Assembly: GCA_012840395.1 (NCBI GenBank)
Contig: DULL01000029.1
Span: 1-59,755 of the forward strand
DNA length: 59,755 bases
Direction: 5' to 3'
DNA from: Clostridiaceae bacterium
Lineage (GTDB): Bacteria > Bacillota > Clostridia > Acetivibrionales > DULL01
The position numbers were made by a program, and so were the translations under genes. Below the pieces are notes generated by a model. The model was not told the origin of the DNA. It was given only the letters and a program-made list of their open reading frames with translations, and made no database searches. Below are positions 45,883-53,834 of this stretch, piece after piece (positions within the stretch are counted from its first letter, which is position 1; every line of letters begins with the position of its first letter).

Positions 45883-46152
45883 ATGATAATGAAAGAAATA
45901 AAGGTTGGCATACAAACCGGGCTGCAATCAAAGACAGCTGCAGTGTTTATACAAAAAGCATCCGGTTTTAAATCCAGCATATGGATTGAAAAAGAAGAGA
46001 GGAAGGCTAATGCAAAAAGTCTTTTGGGGCTTTTGTCCCTGGGGATAGGAAAAGGTTCAGAAGTTACAATTATAGTGGACGGAGAAGATGAACAGCAGGC
46101 GCTTAATGAACTGGAAGAATACCTGCAATCTGACGGTATAGAGAATACATAA
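45883..46152 (+). CDS. Crh-like HPr-family protein with Gln15
   Basis: An 89-residue HPr fold. The PTS active-site His15 is replaced by Gln (T-G-L-Q-S-K-T-A-A, with Gln at 15 and Lys at 17), while regulatory Ser46 is kept in N-A-K-S-L-L-G-L-L-S-L. This is the pattern of Bacillus Crh, a CcpA co-repressor phosphorylated by HPr kinase but unable to carry PTS phosphate. GGGAGG precedes the ATG. It lies 31 bases upstream of uvrC; Crh-like genes near uvrC/whiA are familiar in clostridia. Confidence 0.88.
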   Translation: MIMKEIKVGIQTGLQSKTAAVFIQKASGFKSSIWIEKEERKANAKSLLGLLSLGIGKGSEVTIIVDGEDEQQALNELEEYLQSDGIENT

Positions 46153-46183
46153 CTCTTAGTAATAAGGAAGTAGGAGGTAGTAA

Positions 46184-48010
46184 TTGACAGAAAATTTTAA
46201 TATTCAGGAAGAATTAAAAAAAATGCCCGAATTACCGGGCGTTTATATTATGAAGAATGAAGATGGAGAAATTATTTATATAGGAAAGGCTGTTAATTTA
46301 AAGAATAGAGTAAGACAGTATTTTCAACCTCAGGCCAGACAACTTCCAAAGGTTAATGCTATGGTACCCAAAATAAAGAAATTTGAGTATATAGTAACAG
46401 ATACCGAAATGGAAGCATTAATCCTGGAATGCAATTTAATAAAAAAACACAGGCCAAAATTCAACATACTTTTAAAAGACGATAAAACTTATCCATATAT
46501 TAAGATAACTATGGGAGAAGAATATCCCAGAATACTTATTACACGGAGGATAGTAAAAGACGGTTCCAGATATTTCGGACCTTACTCAAATGCAGGGGCT
46601 GTAAAAGATACTGTTGATTTATTAAAAAAGCTTTTTCCCCTGAAAACATGCAACAGGGTATTGCCAAGAGATATAGGTAAGGAAAGGCCATGCCTGAATT
46701 TTCATATAAAACAGTGTTTGGGGCCATGTAAAGGAGATGTCGACAAGGAAAAATACAGGGCTGTTATGGCAGATATATGCAGTTTTCTTGAAGGACGGCA
46801 GGAAAAAATCATAGAAAGGCTTGAACAGCAAATGAGGGAAGCTGCTGAGGAAATGGAGTTTGAAAAGGCAGCATTTATCAGGGATAAAATAAACAGTCTG
46901 AAGCATGTTCTGGAAAAACAGAAAATAGTATCTGTAAATTTTGAAGATATGGATGTTATAGCTTTTGCAATGGAACCCGGCATGGCTTGTGCTCAGGTTT
47001 TTTTTGTAAGAGGAGGGAAACTTCTAGGCAGGGAACATTATATTTTTGATCAGATTGAAGATGGGGATTCTGAATTAATTACTTCATTTATAAAACAGTT
47101 CTATAGTTCGGCAGCTTTTGTTCCCAAAGAGATATTGATTAGTGGTGAAATTGAGGAAAGAGAATTAATTGAACAATGGCTGAGTAATAAAAAAGGTACT
47201 CGTGTTTATATAAAAGTACCAAAAAGAGGTGAAAAATTCGATCTGGTAAAAATGGTTGCAAATAATGCTGCCATTGAATTATCCCGTTTCAAGGAAAGAG
47301 TTTTGTCAGAGAATAAATTTGCCGAGGAAGGACTGGAAAATCTGTCAAAAGTCCTGGGTTTAAAGACAAATCCTGAAAGAATAGAAGCTTTTGATATCTC
47401 AAACACAGGCCGGACAGAGATGGTTGCATCAATGGTTGTGTTTGAAAAAGGAATGCCTGCAAAAAAAGAATATCGGAGATTTAAAATCAAATGGGTGGAA
47501 GGCATAAATGACTATGGCGCTATGCAGGAAGTAATATACAGGAGATTTAGAAATACAGAATTTAATAAAATGCCGGATATTATACTTGTAGATGGCGGCT
47601 CAGGCCATGTCAGATCTGTTAAGCTTGTTCTTGATGAATTAAATGCACAAATCCCTGTAGCGGGTATGGTAAAGGATGAAAAGCACCGTACCAGATCCCT
47701 GGTGTTTCAGGAAAGTGAAATTGACCTCTCAACTAATATAACTTTACTAAGGTTTATTTCATCTGTTCAAAATGAAGCTCACAGGTTTGCACTGGAATAT
47801 AATAAAAAACTTAGGGCAAAGAGATATAGAGCCTCGGAATTAGATGACATTAAGGGAATAGGTGAAGCAAGAAAAGCATCCCTGCTCAAACATTTTGGAT
47901 CTGTAAGCAGGATTAAGGAAGCCAGCATTGAGGAACTGGCTACCGTAAAGGGTATAAGCAAACCGTTAGCTCAGGAAATATATGATTTTTTTCATAAGGT
48001 GAATAAGTGA
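46184..48010 (+). CDS. uvrC: Excinuclease ABC subunit C
   Basis: Dual-incision endonuclease of nucleotide excision repair, 608 residues. GIY-YIG domain at the N terminus (G-V-Y-I-M-K, Y-I-G-K-A), UVR domain near 205-240, the RNase H-like endonuclease domain (F-D-I-S-N-T and D-G-G-S-G-H) and tandem HhH motifs at the C terminus. TTG start with AGGAGG five bases upstream. Confidence 0.96.
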   Translation: MTENFNIQEELKKMPELPGVYIMKNEDGEIIYIGKAVNLKNRVRQYFQPQARQLPKVNAMVPKIKKFEYIVTDTEMEALILECNLIKKHRPKFNILLKDDKTYPYIKITMGEEYPRILITRRIVKDGSRYFGPYSNAGAVKDTVDLLKKLFPLKTCNRVLPRDIGKERPCLNFHIKQCLGPCKGDVDKEKYRAVMADICSFLEGRQEKIIERLEQQMREAAEEMEFEKAAFIRDKINSLKHVLEKQKIVSVNFEDMDVIAFAMEPGMACAQVFFVRGGKLLGREHYIFDQIEDGDSELITSFIKQFYSSAAFVPKEILISGEIEERELIEQWLSNKKGTRVYIKVPKRGEKFDLVKMVANNAAIELSRFKERVLSENKFAEEGLENLSKVLGLKTNPERIEAFDISNTGRTEMVASMVVFEKGMPAKKEYRRFKIKWVEGINDYGAMQEVIYRRFRNTEFNKMPDIILVDGGSGHVRSVKLVLDELNAQIPVAGMVKDEKHRTRSLVFQESEIDLSTNITLLRFISSVQNEAHRFALEYNKKLRAKRYRASELDDIKGIGEARKASLLKHFGSVSRIKEASIEELATVKGISKPLAQEIYDFFHKVNK

Positions 48011-48190
48011 TAAGGAAAATTCTTGATTATTTCTTTGATAAAAGTGAGTTTTCCTGAGAGACTTTCTTTGGAATAATCTTCACAGATTTTTAAATTATTA
48101 GTGCTTATTTGTAAATAATTAAGTTAAATCTGTTAATACTATTATCAGTACTTTAATTCTAAGGTAAAGCAGACAATTTGGAGGGATAAT

Positions 48191-48985
48191 ATGAGGAAAA
48201 AAATAATTTGCTTAATAGTACTGACATTAGTATTAACGTCAGTAATTGGTGCCTTTATTTCTCAAAAGGGAAATGTTCAGGCAGCAACCAGTTTTGATGT
48301 ATATGGATATGTGGAAGGTGTTGTAACTTCTTCGGGTCTGAATGTCAGATCAGGACCTTCAGTTAATTACAAAGTTGTACATGTCCTTTATAAAGGGCAA
48401 AAAGTTAAAGTGCTTGGGAAACTTGGCAACTGGTATGTAATACATGACCCTTCAACAGATTATGTAGGAGCAGTCAGTGCTAATTACATGACCATTAATT
48501 GGCCTAAGACCACCCCAAAACCCACACCAGCTCCAACACCCACACCAACGCCAGCGCCCGATATACCTCCGGCAGAACAGCCAGGTACAACTCCTTCGGA
48601 TATATCAGCCGAGGAACAGCAGCTTCTTGATCTTGTAAATAAAGCAAGAGCAGAAGCGGGAGTAGGCGCATTGAAATTTGACATGGAATTGATGAAAGTA
48701 GCAAGACTCAAGGCGAAGGATATGGTAGATAATAACTACTTCTCTCACCAGTCACCTACTTATGGTTCTCCTTTTGACATGATGAAGCAGTTTAATATCA
48801 GCTTCAGAACAGCAGGAGAAAACATAGCAGGAAACAGAACGGTTGAAGGTGCTTTCAAGGCATGGATGAATTCTGAAGGACACAGAAGAAACATACTTAA
48901 CGGAAGCTTCAATTATGTAGGATTTGGTATTGTACCAAGTAACACTTACGGAAAGATACTTGTTCAAATGTTTATAGGAAGATAA
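48191..48985 (+). CDS. Secreted SH3b-CAP domain protein
   Basis: A 264-residue exported protein. Signal peptide about residues 1-31 (cleavage near V-Q-A-A), a bacterial SH3 domain about 35-100 (G-L-N-V-R-S-G-P-S), a Pro-Thr repeat linker about 103-125, and a CAP/SCP domain about 140-264 with H-Q-S-P and G-E-N-I-A. CAP proteins of this type (YkwD-like) are common in spore formers; activity is uncertain. GGAGGG precedes the ATG. Confidence 0.9.
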   Translation: MRKKIICLIVLTLVLTSVIGAFISQKGNVQAATSFDVYGYVEGVVTSSGLNVRSGPSVNYKVVHVLYKGQKVKVLGKLGNWYVIHDPSTDYVGAVSANYMTINWPKTTPKPTPAPTPTPTPAPDIPPAEQPGTTPSDISAEEQQLLDLVNKARAEAGVGALKFDMELMKVARLKAKDMVDNNYFSHQSPTYGSPFDMMKQFNISFRTAGENIAGNRTVEGAFKAWMNSEGHRRNILNGSFNYVGFGIVPSNTYGKILVQMFIGR

Positions 48986-48990
48986 GAGTA

Positions 48991-49162
48991 GGGGGACACT
49001 CCCGGAATAAGGGGACACTCCTGCACTTTTTACACTTTAATTTTGTGTTATTAGTGAAGGAGTGTCCCCTTTCCGATTGTGGAACTTTTTTTATTCTTCA
49101 ACGTCCAAAACAATAAAGGGACACTCCTTCACTTTTAGCATTAAGTGAAGGAATGTCCCTTT
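48991..49162. repeat. Repeat family B: GGGGACACTCC palindromes
   Basis: Two large hairpins. GGGGACACTCCTGCACT (49011-49027) pairs AGTGAAGGAGTGTCCCC (49053-49069); a 20-base arm at 49115-49134 pairs 49143-49162 with one mismatch. A further single motif is at 48992-49002. The two share the core GGGACACTCCT. They follow the CAP gene and precede the c-di-AMP riboswitch promoter. Confidence 0.85.
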
Positions 49163-49207
49163 ATGCTTATGCGTACATAAGTTAACAATTGTAGGTAATT
49201 TTTTATA

Positions 49208-49236
49208 TTGGATAATTGTTTACATAATGGTATAAT
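49208..49236 (+). promoter_or_regulatory. Promoter of the riboswitch-controlled gene
   Basis: TTGGAT (49208-49213) and TATAAT (49231-49236), 17-base spacer, about 30 bases before the riboswitch begins. Confidence 0.7.
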
Positions 49237-49267
49237 ATACACGTGCTGAATCCTTTAAAATACATAC

Positions 49268-49394
49268 ATAGAAATAAAGGAACGGGGGATATTTTTTGGG
49301 GTTAATTTCGTTGTGCTTTTTTATGCCATAACGAAGGGGTGATCTCTTCTACCTAACCCGTCAACTAACCTCGTAAGCATAAAGAAGAGAGGGG
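49268..49394 (+). ncRNA. Cyclic di-AMP (ydaO-type) riboswitch
   Basis: The leader contains GGAACGGGGG, then TTTTTTGGGGTTAAT, AAGGGGTGATCTCTTC, and ACCCGTCAACTAACCTCGTA followed by AGCATAAAGAAGAGAGG. These match in order my memory of the ydaO/yuaA consensus (GGGGUUAAU, CCCGNCAGCUAAC, UAAAGAAGGAG). The class binds c-di-AMP and usually turns off cell-wall and osmotic genes. It lies directly before a peptidoglycan-binding protein gene, which is a known class target. The 3' boundary is close to the start codon, so control may be at translation. Confidence 0.85.
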
Positions 49395-49398
49395 TAGT

Positions 49399-50505
49399 AT
49401 GAGGAAGGGAAAGAAGGCTTTCACGACAGTGATAGCTGTTGGAATGTCCGCCATTATTTTCTTGAATACTAATACGGTGTCGGCATCGGTAGTATTGAAG
49501 AAAGGCATGGAAGGAAGCGCGGTCACTTCACTGCAAAGTAATCTTAAAAAGCTTGGTTTCTTTAATTCTAATCCCACAGGTTATTACGGGGATATTACAG
49601 AAACAGCAGTTAGAAACCTGCAGAGAGAATACGGGTATTGGATTGATGGCATAGCAGGGCCTGAAACCTTGAATTTAGTGGACAAGCTCATAAGAGATTT
49701 GGATAATACTTCTTCAAGAGCATCAGCAGAAATGGCAAATCCATATACAACAACTCTAAAAAAAGGTATGCGCGGAGATTTGGTCACTACATTGCAGAAT
49801 GATTTAAAAAGTCTTGGTTTCTTCAACAACGAAGTTACAGGCTATTTTGGGGATGTTACAGAAACAGCGGTAAAAAACCTGCAGAAGGAGTACGGGTATT
49901 GGATAGACGGTGTGGTTGGTTCATCCACTGCAGGACTTATAAACAGATTGTTGGGAAGAGAGACAGCCAGTAACCAGGATGTTGCATCAAGAAGCGGAGA
50001 TGTAAGAAGTGAATCAAGGCAGGAAAGTTATGATTTATCCTGGAGCAAGGTAAATTCCCAGATATTCACTATAGGAAAGGTTGCAACAGTATATGATATC
50101 TGGAGCGGTAAGAGCTTTAATGTAAAAAGAACGTATGGATATAACCATGCAGACTGCGAAACACTTACTGCAGAGGATACCAGAATCATGAAAGAAATAT
50201 ACGGCGGACAATGGAGTTGGGACAGGCGTCCAATAATATTGGATGTAGACGGGACAAAAATTGCTGCCTCCATGGCTGGAATGCCGCATGCCGGAAATGA
50301 AAGCGCTGCTGCCAATACATATGTTAAATGGAGAAGCGGCGGTTATGGCGCAGGAACTAACCTTGACACTGTTAAAGGCAATGAAATGGACGGACATTTT
50401 GACATTCACTTTAAAGGTAGCAAAACTCATGGAACAAACAGTGTAAACAGTGCCCACCAAAAAGCAATTCAGCAAGCAAACGAATGGGCTAAAAATAATT
50501 ATTAG
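49399..50505 (+). CDS. Peptidoglycan-binding protein with C-terminal histidine-rich domain
   Basis: A 368-residue exported protein. Signal peptide about 1-30, two PG_binding_1 repeats (about 33-98 and 118-183, each ending E-Y-G-Y-W-I-D-G), a charged linker, and a C-terminal domain (about 210-368). That domain holds H-A-D (250-252), G-H-F-D-I-H-F (332-338) and T-H-G-T-N, spaced like metal ligands; I recall similar stretches in uncharacterised firmicute cell-wall proteins but cannot name a catalytic family. Controlled by the c-di-AMP riboswitch; a strong terminator follows. Confidence 0.85.
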   Translation: MRKGKKAFTTVIAVGMSAIIFLNTNTVSASVVLKKGMEGSAVTSLQSNLKKLGFFNSNPTGYYGDITETAVRNLQREYGYWIDGIAGPETLNLVDKLIRDLDNTSSRASAEMANPYTTTLKKGMRGDLVTTLQNDLKSLGFFNNEVTGYFGDVTETAVKNLQKEYGYWIDGVVGSSTAGLINRLLGRETASNQDVASRSGDVRSESRQESYDLSWSKVNSQIFTIGKVATVYDIWSGKSFNVKRTYGYNHADCETLTAEDTRIMKEIYGGQWSWDRRPIILDVDGTKIAASMAGMPHAGNESAAANTYVKWRSGGYGAGTNLDTVKGNEMDGHFDIHFKGSKTHGTNSVNSAHQKAIQQANEWAKNNY

Positions 50506-50556
50506 AGTAACATTTATATAATGTTACGGCCACATTAATAAAACATACTCTCAAAG

Positions 50557-50594
50557 AAAAGTACTTAAGTGGAATAGCTTAAGTACTTTTTTTT
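50557..50594 (+). terminator. Terminator of the peptidoglycan-binding protein gene
   Basis: AAAAGTACTTAAG pairs CTTAAGTACTTTT around an eight-base loop, followed by TTTT. Confidence 0.9.
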
Positions 50595-50711
50595 ATGGAT
50601 AAATATTGAAATAAAAGGAGATAATATATAAGCAAGAAAATTTCTCTAAAATGAAAACTTGCTGCCATTGTATTATGAAAAAGTAAAAATAATGAAAGGA
50701 GTAGCAAACAA

Positions 50712-50843
50712 ATGGGAGATAAGAGCAAGAAAAAGAAAAAGAGCAAAAGTGCAAAATCAGAACCTTCTGCTGCAAATGATCAGCTAGGTGAAAATCCAGC
50801 TCAGGGAAGGCTCTCAAGGAACATCAGCGAAGAAAAGAGATAA
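50712..50843 (+). CDS. Small basic hydrophilic protein
   Basis: A 43-residue ORF with AAAGGAG upstream of the ATG and its own terminator downstream. Lys/Ser-rich N terminus (S-K-K-K-K-K-S-K-S) and a polar tail ending L-S-R-N-I-S-E-E-K-R. No cysteine, no membrane segment. Looks like minor small spore proteins in composition, but I do not recognise a family. Confidence 0.55.
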   Translation: MGDKSKKKKKSKSAKSEPSAANDQLGENPAQGRLSRNISEEKR

Positions 50844-50863
50844 AACTCAGCGAATTTATAAAC

Positions 50864-50894
50864 AAAAAGTCATACAGTAATGTGTGACTTTTTT
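50864..50894 (+). terminator. Terminator after the 43-residue gene
   Basis: AAAAAGTCATACA pairs TGTGTGACTTTTT with one wobble and a four-base loop, followed by T. Confidence 0.85.
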
Positions 50895-50989
50895 GTTATT
50901 GAAAATTATTATATAAACATGATAATATAATGCAAGACTGAAATGATATTTACTTTTTGAGAATGAAACATTAATTAAAAGGACGGTTT

Positions 50990-51829
50990 ATGTTTATAAT
51001 GAAAACCATTTACTATACAGTTGCTATAATAAAGAGAAGACCGGCTTTACTATGGTTAATGGCAATGGCAGTTTTTGTATATTTAATATTTGCAAGATAT
51101 AATCCAGTTATGCCGATAATTCTTGGCCTTGGAAAAGTAACAGGAGGTACTGTTTCTGAGAGCATAATTTCTTTTTTGCAGATATCAATAGATCCTGAAA
51201 TTTTTCCCTACATACTTGCAGCCCTGTTAGGTTTATCAATAATTGGATCTGTATTGCTGGGAATTTTTATCTCAGGATACTTTAACGTTTTATACAATGC
51301 TTTGATTGCAGAACCAAGAAAAAAGGGTGAATTCTATTCAGGAGTAAGAATTTATGGCGGTAAAATCATTCTGGCAACATTCAGGGTCATCTTGTTCGGA
51401 TTGGCTTTAATGATATTTATGGCTATATCATCAATTCCTGCAATTGTTATTTCTAAGCTTGCTTCAGAGGGAAGAACCGGATTTGGCACACCTTCAATAC
51501 TTATTGGGATATTGACAGCTTTAACACTTTATTTTTTATTCATGTACTTCAGGGTATATATATCCTATTGGTACCCTGCAATAATACAGGGAGCAAAAAA
51601 ACCTTTTCTGACTTCCCGGAAGTTAGTAAACAAACATTTTTGGAGATTTGTATTTAGTTTTCTGTTATTTGATGCAATATTGGTAGGCGTTAATTTCCTG
51701 TTAGGGAAAGTCCCAAATGCAACCCTGGTTTTCATAGCTAAGTTGATTTTTTATACATTTTTAATTCTTTTATATGTTTCATATATATTCTATACATATG
51801 AAATATTCAGGAAAGAATATACCAAGTGA
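50990..51829 (+). CDS. Multi-pass membrane protein, unknown
   Basis: A 279-residue protein with about six hydrophobic helices (near 18-36, 70-98, 130-155, 165-187, 215-235, 245-270). The layout recalls DUF4013-like or glycerophosphodiester-associated membrane domains, without a motif that decides. AAAAGGA is six bases before the ATG; ATG three codons later is possible. It is convergent with the small leftward gene that follows, with only 15 bases between stops. Confidence 0.7.
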   Translation: MFIMKTIYYTVAIIKRRPALLWLMAMAVFVYLIFARYNPVMPIILGLGKVTGGTVSESIISFLQISIDPEIFPYILAALLGLSIIGSVLLGIFISGYFNVLYNALIAEPRKKGEFYSGVRIYGGKIILATFRVILFGLALMIFMAISSIPAIVISKLASEGRTGFGTPSILIGILTALTLYFLFMYFRVYISYWYPAIIQGAKKPFLTSRKLVNKHFWRFVFSFLLFDAILVGVNFLLGKVPNATLVFIAKLIFYTFLILLYVSYIFYTYEIFRKEYTK

Positions 51830-51844
51830 AAAAGCCAGGGCTGT

Positions 51845-52219
51845 TTAAGCCAGAAGTATATATATCAGTAATATTGTAAGCAATTCATCTTCTATTCCAT
51901 CTTTAAGAAATAAAATAATCAGCCCTATCAATATTAATTCTTCCAGATGTATATGCTCTCTGATAATATCTATTAAAGAAGGCCTATACTGAGAAGGATG
52001 CAGAACTCTGCCCGTTATTTTTCTGTCTGTAGAGCTGATATTTTCTTCCTGGTTTGGAAGAGGTATATCAATTTTTGATTTTGAGGATGAAGCTTCAGCA
52101 CCGGCATCATCAATCTGTTCTTTTTCTTTCTCAGTCCAAGTTTTTTCTGTAACAGGCCTTCTCTTTACTTCCGGATAGTAATATCTTCTGTTTATGTACG
52201 GGGGCTTTCCATATAACAT
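51845..52219 (-). CDS. Small protein with C-terminal hydrophobic segment (cluster gene 5)
   Basis: A 124-residue protein. N-terminal Tyr/Arg-rich head (Y-I-N-R-R-Y-Y-Y-P-E), polar middle, then L-E-E-L-I-L-I-G-L-I-I-L-F-L-K-D and D-E-L-L-T-I-L-L-I-Y-I-L-L at the end. The acidic residue followed by a short hydrophobic run recurs in other genes of this cluster. GGAGGG precedes the ATG. Resembles small spore-associated proteins I recall in clostridia; function unknown. Confidence 0.65.
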   Translation of the reverse strand: MLYGKPPYINRRYYYPEVKRRPVTEKTWTEKEKEQIDDAGAEASSSKSKIDIPLPNQEENISSTDRKITGRVLHPSQYRPSLIDIIREHIHLEELILIGLIILFLKDGIEDELLTILLIYILLA

Positions 52220-52231
52220 AAGCTCACCCTC

Positions 52232-52624
52232 CTAATAGTCGATTTTATTACTATTATCCAGAATGTTTGCTAACTTTGACATTCTGATAATATTAATGCA
52301 GTTATTGATATTTTTTTGTCTTCTCTTGCTCATAAAGGGTTTTAATGCGGATAAGAGATTAATCCTTGGATCATTAGCCATATTAGCATTTATAGTTCTC
52401 ATAAGTGAATTCAACATTTCTGTATTATCTGGATGGTGTGAAGAATTTTGCTTTTCATGTTTTTCTTGATTCTTTTCTTTTTGCTCATTTGCCTTTGGGG
52501 AAGAATCCTCTTTGCCGGACTGGCCCCCCAAGAGAGAAAGAATTCCCATAAGGTTTTCCGGAAGGTTTTCCTGGCTTAACAATTCCGTCAGCTGTTTTAT
52601 TTTGTTGTTCAGCTCATCACTCAT
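52232..52624 (-). CDS. Small hydrophilic protein (cluster gene 4)
   Basis: A 130-residue protein, 12 bases upstream of the previous gene and likely co-transcribed. Amphipathic N-terminal helix (L-T-E-L-L-S-Q-E-N-L-P-E-N-L-M), Gln/Lys/His-rich middle, and a C-terminal helical basic half (F-M-S-K-R-R-Q-K-N-I). No membrane span. GGAGGA precedes the ATG. Family not recognised. Confidence 0.65.
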   Translation of the reverse strand: MSDELNNKIKQLTELLSQENLPENLMGILSLLGGQSGKEDSSPKANEQKEKNQEKHEKQNSSHHPDNTEMLNSLMRTINANMANDPRINLLSALKPFMSKRRQKNINNCINIIRMSKLANILDNSNKIDY

Positions 52625-52723
52625 TTAATATTCCTCCAAAAGCTTTTTACGCAACACTTTTTGCTATTTAAACTCAAAATGTATGTATGAAATTAAAATA
52701 TTTTCAATTAATAGTATATTCAG

Positions 52724-53047
52724 TTAATATTCAATAATGTCTTTTATTTTTTTTATTATTTCTTCACCTTGGTCACCTATAAGTTTAGCCATGTTATCAA
52801 AATCAGACTTGGAAACCAGTTGTTTTATTTCATCTTTATCTATGTTTAAATCATTAAACTTTGACATATCAAATTCATTTATTTTTCTCATAAGTTCATC
52901 TTTATCCATTTTATTAATTTTCTTTACCAGATCATCTATTTCTCCTTTCTTAAGCATATCAATGGCAGCATTTAGCTTTGCCTGTAAAACTTTTTCATCC
53001 ACTTTCCCAAATATTTCAGCGAGCTTTTTGTTAAAAGAATTATTCAT
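52724..53047 (-). CDS. Small charged helical protein (cluster gene 3)
   Basis: A 107-residue, Lys/Asp-rich, almost entirely helical protein with repeated I-N-K-M-D-K-D-E-L and I-N-E-F-D-M-S-K-F units, and L-N-I-D-K-D-E-I-K-Q. No cysteine or membrane span. AAAGGGATGG lies upstream of the ATG. It may be a scaffold or coat-layer component; family not recognised. Confidence 0.6.
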   Translation of the reverse strand: MNNSFNKKLAEIFGKVDEKVLQAKLNAAIDMLKKGEIDDLVKKINKMDKDELMRKINEFDMSKFNDLNIDKDEIKQLVSKSDFDNMAKLIGDQGEEIIKKIKDIIEY

Positions 53048-53186
53048 AAAACCATCCCTTTCTAATTTTCTAGTAATGTTATTGAATATCTATTTATGCT
53101 ATTTATAAGTCTTGTTATTGAATAATGATTTAAACTTTAAGTAATGGATCCTACTTTGAGCATTGATTTAAACTTTAATTTTGTAG

Positions 53187-53489
53187 TTAATTATGTAATT
53201 GCTGGTCTAAATCAACTCTTTGCTCAGTTCTATCCAATGCTCCAGCCGGTTCGTGAATAAGAGTAATCTCATCGTTCCTGCTTTCATTTGCTATAAACAT
53301 AAACAGAAAGCTAATAATAATAAATAACAAAGCATTATTTGGGCTGCTGCCGTCAGGACATGTATTTCTATCATCACGGTTGCCGCCGAAAATCGAGAGA
53401 ATAAATACTATGATGAAAAAAATAATTTCATCATTATTGCTGGCAAACAACCTTTCGATGGATTGGGAAAACTGCTTGAACAGACCCAT
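53187..53489 (-). CDS. Small two-helix membrane protein (cluster gene 2)
   Basis: A 100-residue protein. Hydrophobic runs N-D-E-I-I-F-F-I-I-V-F-I-L-S-I-F (about 19-35) and N-A-L-L-F-I-I-I-S-F-L-F-M-F (about 52-66), separated by a charged loop with one Cys, then an acidic tail. The acid-then-ILFF pattern is shared with genes 1 and 5. GGAGGAG is directly upstream of the ATG. Confidence 0.65.
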   Translation of the reverse strand: MGLFKQFSQSIERLFASNNDEIIFFIIVFILSIFGGNRDDRNTCPDGSSPNNALLFIIISFLFMFIANESRNDEITLIHEPAGALDRTEQRVDLDQQLHN

Positions 53490-53566
53490 TTCATCTCCTC
53501 CATTAATTATTAATATATTGCCATATATAGTTCTATGAGCAATGAAGGAAAAATGTTACAGAAATA

Positions 53567-53599
53567 TTAAATAAAAGTGGCAATGCCACTTTTATTTAA
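53567..53599. repeat. 16-base-arm palindrome with one-base centre
   Basis: TTAAATAAAAGTGGCA (53567-53582) and TGCCACTTTTATTTAA (53584-53599) are perfectly complementary around a single A. It lies between cluster genes 1 and 2 and is abutted by a family C tail. It could end leftward transcription of gene 1 or act as a cruciform. Confidence 0.75.
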
Positions 53600-53622
53600 T
53601 CCCCGAGCAAAGCGAGTTTGAT
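53600..53622. repeat. Repeat family C remnant
   Basis: CCCCGAGCAAAGCGAGTTTG matches the tail CCCTGAACGAAGCGAGTTTG of the copy at 37191-37241. The hairpin half has been replaced by the unrelated palindrome at 53567-53599. Confidence 0.6.
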
Positions 53623-53639
53623 TATCCTTATTGTATGTC

Positions 53640-53834
53640 CTATTTATAGAACAGCATTAGGAATACAAGGATGAAAAATAAAATAGTATCATCTCCGCGA
53701 TATAAATCTATATTATCTGAAAGTGTTCCACCTCTTAAAAGTACTAGAGGCCTGGTGTCATAGAACAGCATAAGAAAGACCAGGATAAAAAACAGTATAG
53801 TGCAGTCTTCTGATTTACATTTAATATTTGTCAT
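53640..53834 (-). CDS. Small protein with duplicated hydrophobic motif (cluster gene 1)
   Basis: A 64-residue protein made of two near-identical hydrophobic segments: T-I-L-F-F-I-L-V-F-L-M-L-F-Y at residues 12-25 and again at 50-63, each preceded by an acidic residue or Cys and with a basic middle. The DNA of the two copies differs mostly at silent positions, so the protein repeat is conserved. Ribosome binding site AAAGGGGG is somewhat far. Resembles small YjcZ-like or spore-crust membrane peptides in style only. Confidence 0.6.
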   Translation of the reverse strand: MTNIKCKSEDCTILFFILVFLMLFYDTRPLVLLRGGTLSDNIDLYRGDDTILFFILVFLMLFYK

